Below, piece after piece: positions 1 to 4,968 of a stretch of 5,314 bases of DNA. The DNA is from Terriglobia bacterium (GTDB taxonomy: Bacteria > Acidobacteriota > Terriglobia > UBA7540). The first letter of the stretch is position 1. Every line of letters starts with the position of its first letter. The DNA lies in assembly GCA_020072905.1 (NCBI GenBank), contig JAIQGB010000310.1, positions 1-5,314 on the forward strand, read 5' to 3'. Under the pieces are notes generated by a model. It made no database searches and was not told where the DNA came from. It worked only from the letters and a program-made list of their open reading frames with translations. The position numbers and the translations under genes were made by a program.

Positions 1-275
1 GCGAGAGAAACTGCTGTGGGCGCTGCCACACTCCGCTCCGCTACACGTGTCCGGCGTGCAAGCACGTGCAGACGCACGGCGGAAAGTGCGATCAGTGCGG
101 CGTGGACTTCGCCAAGTATTCCGCCATGCTGATCTTCAGCGCGCAAAACGCCGCGCAGCGGGAGCATGACCGGACGCGCGAGCGCACTTCCTTCATCAAG
201 CAGTTGCTGCTCCTGCCCATCACTGGTGGGATCTCGCTGGTGAAGTTCCTGATGGAACGCCTGCGCGGAGAATAG
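1..275 (+). CDS. Zinc-ribbon protein, 3' fragment
   Basis: The reading frame is open from base 3 to a TAG stop at 273-275, giving 90 visible residues; the start lies before the window. The visible N-terminal part holds three CxxC pairs (CGRC, CPAC, CDQC) within about 28 residues, with an extra Cys just before the first pair. This is the pattern of a double zinc ribbon that binds structural zinc. It is followed by a charged helix-like stretch (QREHDRTRERT) and a mildly hydrophobic tail (KQLLLLPITGG) that could be a buried or membrane-associated helix. A GTG at 66 could start a shorter protein, but it would cut off two of the three CxxC pairs, so I read through it. Zinc ribbons of this kind occur in many unrelated proteins, so no function can be assigned. 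It converges on the protease gene, with 54 bases between the two stop codons and no clear terminator. Confidence 0.75.
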   Translation, partial: ERNCCGRCHTPLRYTCPACKHVQTHGGKCDQCGVDFAKYSAMLIFSAQNAAQREHDRTRERTSFIKQLLLLPITGGISLVKFLMERLRGE

Positions 276-329
276 GCGGCGCGACGTAGGGCGGAAACGG
301 CGCCAAGTGGGGGGCGACTCGAGCCCAGA

Positions 330-1946
330 TTACTTCATATTCTTGCTGGCCATGTATTTCTTAGCCTTGGCGACCAAGTCGCGGGCCTGCGGAAGGTTCT
401 CCAGGGCTTTCTGGACCAGGTAGTCGTTCTCCACGCTCAGGCGGCTCGCCTCCGCCTCTCCGTAAATCACCGTGACGAGTTGCAGGCGAATCCGCTTCTT
501 GATGAAGTCGAGATTGCTCTGCAAATCCTGATCGCTGACCTGGATTTTCTCCTTGTCGAGGAATTGCTTGAATTCATTGACGACCTCGTCGTTGACGTCG
601 AAGTCGTGCGGGATGGTTTGGTGGGCGGCCAGGTAAGACTTGCCGAAATTAAAGAAAGCCCCGCGCTGGGCGAGCAGCTCCTGGACAGGCGTCATCTTCG
701 GTTCGGGGACGCGGATGTCGGGATCAATCCCGCCCCCGCCATAAACCTCCCGCCCGCCGTCCGTCAACCGGACTTCGTTATGCTCGCTGGGATTAGTTTG
801 CGGATGATAATAATAGTCGTAAAGAGACACGTCCGAATAATCGCGCTGGATGAGCCTTCCGCTGGGCGTGTAATAGCGCGCGGTCGTCAGGGCCAGCCCG
901 GATTTTTCGCTGAGGGGATAAACGGTTTGGACCAGCCCCTTGCCGAAGCTGGGTTCGCCCATGACCAGGGCACGATCGTGGTCCTGCAAGGCTCCCGTTA
1001 CGATTTCTGCCGCGCTGGCGCTCATGCGGTTGATGAGGACGACGATCGGGTACTCGTTGCTATCCGCTCCCTTGCTCGCGTAGTAGCGTTTCTCCCGCGA
1101 ATGCCGGCCGTAGTGGTAGACAATGAGCTGGTTCTTCTCCACAAAATGATCGGCGACTTCCACCGCTTCCTGGAGAAGCCCGCCGGGATTGCCGCGGAGA
1201 TCGAGGATGAGCCCCTGGAGGCTCTGCTCGTTCAGTTTGTGCAGCGCGGCGGTGAGCTCGTCGTTGGTGTTCTCGTTGAAGCTGCTGATGTGGATATAGC
1301 CGATCCCCGGGTGGAGGATGAAGGCGGCGTCCACGCTGTGCTTGGCGATCTCATCGCGGGTAATGGCGAATTGCAGGGGCTGATCCGAGCCTTCGCGCGA
1401 GATCGTCACGTGAACCACCGTGCCCTTCGGCCCCTTCAGCATCTCGGCGACCTGGACGGTATTCAGGTCTTCGGTGGGTTTCCCGTCCACGTAGGTGATC
1501 ACATCCCCGGGCCGGAGACCGGCGCGGAAAGCCGGTGATCCCGGCATGGGGAGCAAAACGATGGTCACCAGCTTGCCCATCTTGCCCGGGCGAGCCGTAA
1601 TTTGCATCCCCACGCCGTAATACTTGCCCTCCTGGTCCTCGCGGAGTTGGGCGAAAGACCGCGGATCAAAGAAGTTCGAGTGCGGGTCGAGGGTGCGGAG
1701 CATTCCCGGGATGGCGCCCAGGCTGCTGTTCGGCGGGCCGAAGATCGCTTTGTCCGGATCGACGGGGTCGGCGTAGTTTTGTTCGACCACATCGAAGATT
1801 TTGGTGAATGAGCTCAGGCCACCCTGGACGTCCGTATCCTCGGTGTTGGTCGTGGCCTCGACGCGCTGGCCGTAAGCACCGCCCAGAAGCGCGCAGAGTA
1901 AGACCGTCGAGGAAATGAACCACACCAAGCGTCGCGTTTGCTTCAT
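330..1946 (-). CDS. ctpA: S41 family C-terminal processing protease (CtpA/Prc type)
   Basis: This 538-residue envelope serine protease should cleave proteins from their C-terminal ends, as CtpA, CtpB and Prc do. Residues 7-24 form a hydrophobic signal peptide or anchor, with AYG-Q at 24-27 as a possible cleavage site. The N-terminal helical part contains LDPHSNFF (86-93). A PDZ domain covers about 108-190, with GSPAFRAGLRPGD at 136-148. The S41 core follows, with LDLRGNPGG at 248-256. By spacing to Prc and CtpB, the catalytic residues are Ser311 (SAS in MSASAAEI), Lys336 (FGKG) and Gln340, so the enzyme looks active. A helical tail of about 120 residues follows GGIDPD (405-410). The frame stays open to an ATG at 2234, but I chose the ATG at 1946: a signal peptide starts there, GAGGAG lies 11 bases upstream, and a promoter lies inside the would-be extension. 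The extra 96 residues look like non-coding sequence. The exact subfamily name is uncertain. Confidence 0.95.
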   Translation of the reverse strand: MKQTRRLVWFISSTVLLCALLGGAYGQRVEATTNTEDTDVQGGLSSFTKIFDVVEQNYADPVDPDKAIFGPPNSSLGAIPGMLRTLDPHSNFFDPRSFAQLREDQEGKYYGVGMQITARPGKMGKLVTIVLLPMPGSPAFRAGLRPGDVITYVDGKPTEDLNTVQVAEMLKGPKGTVVHVTISREGSDQPLQFAITRDEIAKHSVDAAFILHPGIGYIHISSFNENTNDELTAALHKLNEQSLQGLILDLRGNPGGLLQEAVEVADHFVEKNQLIVYHYGRHSREKRYYASKGADSNEYPIVVLINRMSASAAEIVTGALQDHDRALVMGEPSFGKGLVQTVYPLSEKSGLALTTARYYTPSGRLIQRDYSDVSLYDYYYHPQTNPSEHNEVRLTDGGREVYGGGGIDPDIRVPEPKMTPVQELLAQRGAFFNFGKSYLAAHQTIPHDFDVNDEVVNEFKQFLDKEKIQVSDQDLQSNLDFIKKRIRLQLVTVIYGEAEASRLSVENDYLVQKALENLPQARDLVAKAKKYMASKNMK

Positions 1947-1957
1947 AATCCTGTCAA

Positions 1958-1963
1958 CTCCTC
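1958..1963 (-). promoter_or_regulatory. Ribosome binding site for the S41 protease
   Basis: GAGGAG on the minus strand lies 11 bases before the ATG at 1946. The spacing is slightly long; an AGGA closer to the ATG (3 bases) could also contribute. It supports the 1946 start over the open-frame ATG at 2234, which has no well-placed site. Confidence 0.6.
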
Positions 1964-1975
1964 GCCCCTTTACGC

Positions 1976-2003
1976 AGTATAACATAGCCCCTTCCGGCCG
2001 CAA
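1976..2003 (-). promoter_or_regulatory. Extended -10 promoter for the S41 protease
   Basis: On the minus strand TGTTATACT (1976-1984) matches the extended -10 pattern TGnTATAAT with one mismatch. A poor -35 (TTGCGG, 1998-2003) lies 16 bases upstream, as is usual for promoters that rely on the extended -10. Transcription would start near 1969 and give a leader of about 23 bases carrying the GAGGAG site. This agrees with the chosen protein start. A 6-bp dyad CCAACC/GGTTGG (2019-2024 with 2033-2038) lies just upstream and could be an operator, but nothing else supports that. Confidence 0.55.
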
Positions 2004-2133
2004 AGAGACACTCGCCGGCCAACCCCGCGTTTGGTTGGATGCATTTTGGCGGGAGGGGTTTCTTCCCCGGTTGCTCCGGTCGGACCCGCGCGGCAGCCCC
2101 AATCCGTGCCCAGGTGTTGCGGCGCGAACGTCA

Positions 2134-2159
2134 CTGCCGACCGTTCCCGGTCGCGGCAG
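2134..2159. other. GC-rich hairpin in the protease upstream region
   Basis: CTGC-CGACCG (2134-2143) pairs with CGGTCG-GCAG (2148-2153 and 2156-2159) around the loop TTCC, with a 2-base CG bulge on the 3' side. A further CGACCG just downstream could compete for pairing. There is no T-run, so it is not a terminator. It may be chance in GC-rich DNA. Confidence 0.3.
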
Positions 2160-2540
2160 AGCGACCGTCGGCGCTCGCCGATTGCTGGAGTCGTAGCCGG
2201 AGTTCTCATAGCCCACGCCGGGAACCGCCTCCATGTGAGTGCATGGCTCCTCGAGTTTAGCTTTGGCCGGGGCGGCGTTTTTTCAACTCGCTGATAGTCG
2301 GCAAGATTCTAGCTTCGTGCAATGCTTTCAAAGCGCCTTTGTTTTCAGCAACATCCTGGCTTCGCTTTGTCCCGAAAACTGTAATGAACTCATTCCCCGA
2401 TACTTTCTAGCTTTGAATCAGCCTATGTATAAGGGCCCTTCTCCAGCTTGCAGAGCGGCCGGCCGCGCATCTCACGAGTCTAACAACTATAGGCTACTAC
2501 ACTTGCCATGGAGAGTCGAGCCCGAGGCGGGAGAGCGTCG

Positions 2541-2588
2541 GCCCGTGATGCAGATTGATTATGCGCGGCTGCCGGAGCATCATCGGGC
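2541..2588. repeat. Bulged 11-bp inverted repeat
   Basis: GCCCGTGATGC (2541-2551) pairs with GCATCATCGGGC (2577-2588) through 11 base pairs with a single T bulge, around a 25-base loop. It lies 10 bases before the REP-like element at 2599 and may belong to the same compound repeat region, although its arm sequence is different. Confidence 0.45.
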
Positions 2589-2598
2589 GTGACGAGTC

Positions 2599-2689
2599 GG
2601 TAGCCACGGGCAGGGTCTCTCTGACCGCGGGCTTTTTGGACGATTACGAACCCACGGTCAATTCGAGGTGCGAATTGACCGTGGCCACC
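2599..2689 (+). repeat. REP-like palindromic element, copy 1
   Basis: The element begins GGTAGCCACGG (2599-2609) and ends CCGTGGCCACC (2679-2689). Its right half is a very strong hairpin: CCACGGTCAATTCG (2652-2665) pairs perfectly over 14 bp with 2671-2684 around a 5-base loop. The left half is a weaker imperfect hairpin ending in GGGCTTTTT. It shares its frame with the copy at 4355-4441 in the same orientation: GGTAGCCACGG, then CCGYGGGCTTTT, then an identical 15-base block ATTACGAACCCACGG (here 2643-2657), then CCGTGGCYACC. The arm interiors differ between the copies but remain self-complementary. It matches no transposase and encodes no protein. Confidence 0.8.
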
Positions 2690-2731
2690 AAGCTCCGCCT
2701 TGATGAGAGAAGGTAGCCTGGTATCTGATAA

Positions 2732-2748
2732 GCCTTCCTCGGGAAGGC
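2732..2748. other. Perfect 7-bp hairpin before the isomerase-like gene
   Basis: GCCTTCC (2732-2738) pairs with GGAAGGC (2742-2748) around the loop TCG, 55 bases before the start codon at 2804. It is followed by AAAATGC, not a T-run, so on the plus strand it is not a terminator. It could be an operator dyad or a leader hairpin. A poor promoter-like pair, TTGATG (2700-2705) and TATCTG (2722-2727) with 16 bases between, lies just upstream; I do not trust it enough to list it. Confidence 0.4.
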
Positions 2749-2786
2749 AAAATGCAAATCCCGGCGCAATGGTGTATGAACCAACC

Positions 2787-2794
2787 AGAAGGAG
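2787..2794 (+). promoter_or_regulatory. Ribosome binding site deciding the start at 2804
   Basis: AGAAGGAG ends 9 bases before the ATG at 2804, an ideal spacing. The in-frame TTG at 2795 touches the site directly and could not use it, so the protein starts at the ATG and the twin-arginine motif sits at residues 3-4. Confidence 0.85.
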
Positions 2795-2803
2795 TTGCTT
2801 GAT

Positions 2804-4351
2804 ATGAAACGACGTGACCTCGTGACCGGCAGTCTGAAAGTAGTCGCCGCCAGCCCGCTCCTCGCCCACAGTCTAGCTCAAATGTTCCAGGAGTCGCCGC
2901 AGTGCGACTCCTGTTCACCGGCGCCTTTCCCCGCCGTACCTTCTCCGCACGCGAAACTGCGGGTCAAGCCGGTGATGACCAACTTGATCCACTCGGGCGT
3001 CTGGGAGGGCCCCTGCCGATTCAACGTGGTGACCGTGGAGAAGGAGAGGGAAGCTGTTCAGGACTCCTACCGCGACTGGAGCAAGGGCGTTCGAAGCGGC
3101 GAGTACTCATTTGGTGCAGGAGCGCAAGTCTTGGAGCCCATGCTGGTTGCTTTCAACGAGGATTTCACGATTCCGCCGGCCGCTTTCGCCGAACTGGACC
3201 GCGACGCCCAAAGCGCTGACGCTTTCTTCATCGCGCCGCGCGGCTCCTCGAAGGCAGCTTTCGATATCGTCCACCGTTACCGGAAGCCGGGCATTCTCTT
3301 CGGCCTCGACTGCCGGACGGTAGACGTCGCGGCTTACGCCAATGCGCAACACGACGAGATGCTGGTTGTCGAAGACAACAGCGAACTGCGCCGCACGATC
3401 GACCTGCTCCGCGCCCGCAAGGTTTTTCGCGAAACGGTTGTCCTGTTCCCGACGAACCGCGGCTTCCCTTCAGTGGCGTCGCTAACAGGCATCACTGATC
3501 TTCAGGACCTCGAAGCGCGGCTGGGCGTGAAGGTGAAGATGATCCCCTTTAAGGCGTTGGCCGATGCCATGGAGAGCACGCTCGCCGACGGCGCTGCCCG
3601 CGACTGGGCCTCGGGGCAAGCCGATGAACTGATCCGCAACGCCGTCCAGACCTACCTGGACCGGGATTACGTCGTTCGCAGCCTTATCTTTGAAAGAACC
3701 GTCGAGAGCCTGATGGAGATCTACGCCTGCAACGCCTTTACCATCGAGTGCTTCGAGTTTTGCGCCAGCCGCCTGCCCGAGAAATGGAAGATCACTCCCT
3801 GTCTGATCCACACCCGTTTCAAGGACCGTGGGATCGCCTCTTCGTGCGAAGGCGACATGGGTGCCCTTCTGGCGATGCGGCTACTGATGTCAGTGTCAGG
3901 CAAGTCCTCACATCTCGGGAATATGTTCTTTGAGGAAGGCAATCTGGTCCAGATCAACCACAGCGCACCGGGGATCAAAATGAACGGGTTCGATCAGCCC
4001 GGGCTGCCGTACAAGCTCGGGCGCTTCGTGCAATCAGGGTGGGGGACGAAGGCAGTGGTGGATTTCATGCGAAACGAGGAAAAGCGTGTCACCGTCGCCC
4101 GGATGCACCCGAATGCGCGGCAGGTGCTCGTTATGAAGGGAACGCTGGTCCGTTCCTCCGGATGGGAGAAAGACAACCTCGGCTGCTCGGTGGGTGCTTT
4201 TGTGAAACCCGAGCAAAGCGGCAATAGCGAGGCCTTTGTCCGTAAGCAGACACGATACGGCAACCACCTCGTGTGGGTTTACGGCGACTACAGCGAACCG
4301 ATGCGCGAACTCGGGGCTTTAATGGGCCTTGAGGTCGACGTGGTGACCTGA
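2804..4351 (+). CDS. Tat-exported protein related to L-fucose/L-arabinose isomerases
   Basis: The protein has 515 residues. Its N-terminus, MKRRDLVTGSLKVVAASPLL, has twin arginines at 3-4 and a moderately hydrophobic stretch to about residue 25 (SLA-Q), which resembles a Tat signal. The body resembles the FucI/AraA sugar isomerase superfamily. CEGDMGALLAMRLL (348-361) matches the CEGD region of that family. NHSAPG (385-390) sits where many relatives have an HCG..P motif, here with Ser for Cys. GNHLVWVYGD (486-495) matches the C-terminal segment holding a metal-ligand His (His528 of E. coli FucI, His450 of AraA). Candidate metal ligands are E349/D351, E377/E378, H386 and H488; the exact mapping is not certain. 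Known relatives act in the cytoplasm on free sugars with Mn2+, so export is unusual. The substrate is unknown and it could be a non-catalytic binding protein. A CxxC (C34, C37) follows the signal. The gene lies upstream of tat genes in the same direction. Confidence 0.8.
   Translation: MKRRDLVTGSLKVVAASPLLAHSLAQMFQESPQCDSCSPAPFPAVPSPHAKLRVKPVMTNLIHSGVWEGPCRFNVVTVEKEREAVQDSYRDWSKGVRSGEYSFGAGAQVLEPMLVAFNEDFTIPPAAFAELDRDAQSADAFFIAPRGSSKAAFDIVHRYRKPGILFGLDCRTVDVAAYANAQHDEMLVVEDNSELRRTIDLLRARKVFRETVVLFPTNRGFPSVASLTGITDLQDLEARLGVKVKMIPFKALADAMESTLADGAARDWASGQADELIRNAVQTYLDRDYVVRSLIFERTVESLMEIYACNAFTIECFEFCASRLPEKWKITPCLIHTRFKDRGIASSCEGDMGALLAMRLLMSVSGKSSHLGNMFFEEGNLVQINHSAPGIKMNGFDQPGLPYKLGRFVQSGWGTKAVVDFMRNEEKRVTVARMHPNARQVLVMKGTLVRSSGWEKDNLGCSVGAFVKPEQSGNSEAFVRKQTRYGNHLVWVYGDYSEPMRELGALMGLEVDVVT
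2888..2913. repeat. Perfect 10-bp inverted repeat inside the coding sequence
   Basis: CAGGAGTCGC (2888-2897) pairs perfectly with GCGACTCCTG (2904-2913) around the 6-base loop CGCAGT. It covers codons 29-37 (Q29 to C37), just after the predicted signal peptide, and encodes the CDSC motif. As mRNA it would fold into a stable hairpin about 85 bases after the start codon. Confidence 0.75.
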
Positions 4352-4354
4352 GTG

Positions 4355-4441
4355 GGTAGCCACGGCACCGCTCTTGTGCCGTGGGCTTTTGAAGGCGGCA
4401 GCATTACGAACCCACGGCATATACAACATGCCGTGGCTACC
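4355..4441 (+). repeat. REP-like palindromic element, copy 2
   Basis: This is the same element as at 2599-2689, in the same orientation. Its ends form a perfect 13-bp inverted repeat, GGTAGCCACGGCA (4355-4367) with TGCCGTGGCTACC (4429-4441). Inside are two 9-bp hairpins: CCACGGCAC/GTGCCGTGG (4360-4368 with 4376-4384, 7-base loop) and CCACGGCAT/ATGCCGTGG (4412-4420 with 4428-4436, 7-base loop). The inner arms TGCCGTGGG (4377-4385) and CCCACGGCA (4411-4419) can pair with each other as well, so the element can fold either as two hairpins or as one long cruciform. The ATTACGAACCCACGG block shared with copy 1 is at 4403-4417. It begins 3 bases after the stop codon of the isomerase-like gene. Confidence 0.85.
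4360..4390 (+). terminator. Possible terminator of the isomerase-like gene, in the repeat
   Basis: The 9-bp hairpin at 4360-4384 is followed by GCTTTT, and it starts 8 bases after the stop codon. The T-run is only four bases, so intrinsic termination would be weak; the hairpin may instead protect the mRNA 3' end. Confidence 0.4.
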
Positions 4442-4445
4442 ATCT

Positions 4446-4620
4446 GTCACCCTGAGCCCGAAATGTGGGCGAAGGGTCTGCAATTGTTTTTGACGCGGGC
4501 GGAACTGCAGATTCTTCGCGGAGTTTACCCTGAGCCAAATGAAAAGGATCCTTCGCTGCGCTCAGGATGACAAGCGAAGGGCGCAGACTGCACGCTCCAC
4601 TCAGAATGACACCCTTTCGC
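4446..4620. repeat. Cluster of CCTGAGC/GCTCAGG palindromic repeat units
   Basis: Four related half-sites are packed here: two forward, GTCACCCTGAGC (4446-4457) and TTACCCTGAGC (4525-4535), and two reverse, GCTCAGGATGAC (4560-4571) and the degenerate ACTCAGAATGAC (4599-4610). The first unit folds through CCCT/AGGG (4450-4453 with 4473-4476) enclosing GCCC/GGGC (4456-4459 with 4467-4470). The middle forward and reverse units form a 7-bp inverted repeat (4529-4535 with 4560-4566) that encloses the palindrome AAGGATCCTT (4544-4553). GCGAAGGG (4574-4581) pairs with CCCTTTCGC (4612-4620) with one bulge. This is a different family from the GGTAGCCACGG element. It is non-coding. Confidence 0.7.
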
Positions 4621-4655
4621 GGGCTGGCGTGCGCGTTCGGGCGCCGCGGTTCGGC

Positions 4656-4684
4656 TTGACATCCCCCAGCGGGTCACCTATTAT
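4656..4684 (+). promoter_or_regulatory. Near-consensus sigma-70 promoter for the tat genes
   Basis: A perfect -35, TTGACA (4656-4661), is separated by exactly 17 bases from TATTAT (4679-4684), which differs from the consensus -10 at one base. Transcription would start near 4691, giving a leader of only about 14 bases before the TTG start of tatA. It suggests strong, probably constitutive expression of the tat genes independent of the gene upstream. Confidence 0.85.
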
Positions 4685-4693
4685 CAATCGGGA

Positions 4694-4699
4694 GAGAGG
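4694..4699 (+). promoter_or_regulatory. Ribosome binding site for the TTG start of tatA
   Basis: GAGAGG ends 5 bases before the TTG at 4705; GGAG at 4691-4694 is an alternative with 10-base spacing. GGAG (4691-4694) can also pair with CTCC (4700-4703), a small hairpin that could partly mask the site. Confidence 0.5.
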
Positions 4700-4704
4700 C
4701 TCCG

Positions 4705-4968
4705 TTGTTCGGCGGCGATATCTTCTCGATCGGCTTCATCCTCTTCCTGGCGTTTCTGCTTTTTGGACCCAGGAAGCTGCCGGAAATCGCCCGCACTCTG
4801 GGAAAAGGTTTGGGGGAGTTGCGGCGCGCCTCGAACGAACTGAGAAACTCGTTCGAGGAAGAGATCCGCAATCTGGACCGCCATTCGGAAGGCGCGTCTG
4901 ACTCCGCTCCACACTATGGCCACAACTATTCAGAACCCGCCCCCGAAGAACCCGAACCCAAATCCTGA
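4705..4968 (+). CDS. tatA: Sec-independent translocase subunit, TatA/TatB family
   Basis: This 87-residue membrane protein belongs to the Tat translocase, which moves folded proteins with twin-arginine signals across the cytoplasmic membrane. Residues 6-20 form the single membrane helix, followed by the family hinge FGPRKLPE (20-27). An amphipathic helix rich in Arg, Glu and Leu runs to about residue 57, and a Pro/Glu-rich tail ends in EPEPKS. The start is a TTG at 4705: no ATG or GTG lies upstream of the membrane helix, a GAGAGG site is well placed, and the promoter ends about 20 bases before it. The hinge has the GP seen in TatB, and the longer charged helix (ELRNSFEEEI) is also TatB-like, so the protein could serve as TatB or act for both. 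The 3' end overlaps tatC by 53 bases, so the two are co-transcribed. Confidence 0.93.
   Translation: MFGGDIFSIGFILFLAFLLFGPRKLPEIARTLGKGLGELRRASNELRNSFEEEIRNLDRHSEGASDSAPHYGHNYSEPAPEEPEPKS

Larger units (their letters stand above)
1947..2803. other. Long divergent intergenic region without a convincing gene
   Basis: This 857-base stretch separates the leftward protease from the rightward isomerase-like gene. All open frames in it are short, overlap each other on both strands, lack a placed ribosome binding site and show no recognisable protein motif. It holds the protease promoter (near 1976-2003), a GC-rich hairpin near 2134-2159, a visibly AT-richer part (about 2280-2510) with the palindromes AAGGGCCCTT (2431-2440) and GCGGCCGGCCGC (2455-2466), a bulged long-arm hairpin (2541-2588), a REP-like element (2599-2689) and a small hairpin (2732-2748). 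I saw no tRNA or rRNA. A decayed gene or an unrecognised structured RNA remains possible. Confidence 0.6.

Noticed and set aside
480..1538. Long plus-strand open frame of 352 codons
   Set aside because: It is the complement of the S41 protease gene. Its product has no recognisable domain, while the other strand shows all catalytic motifs.
1947..2234. N-terminal extension of the protease by 96 residues
   Set aside because: It precedes a clear signal peptide, has low-complexity content, lacks a placed ribosome binding site and contains the likely promoter.
2266..2283. Terminator-like GCCG/CGGC hairpin followed by six Ts on the plus strand
   Set aside because: The stem is only 4 bp and no plus-strand gene ends nearby.
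2239..2592. Plus-strand open frame of 117 codons
   Set aside because: It has no recognisable motif, no good ribosome binding site, and crosses palindromes; it looks like non-coding sequence.
2599..2689. CRISPR array or insertion sequence
   Set aside because: There are no regularly spaced direct repeats with spacers, and no transposase gene. The two copies are isolated palindromic elements.
2795..2803. TTG start three codons upstream of the isomerase-like gene
   Set aside because: It abuts the AGAAGGAG site with no spacing; the ATG at 2804 has a 9-base spacing.
2480..2869. Minus-strand open frame of 129 codons
   Set aside because: It runs through the REP-like hairpin and overlaps the start of the isomerase-like gene; no motif or ribosome site supports it.
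4352..4570. 72-codon open frame starting right after the isomerase-like gene
   Set aside because: It is a translation of the two palindromic repeat families and has no separate ribosome binding site.
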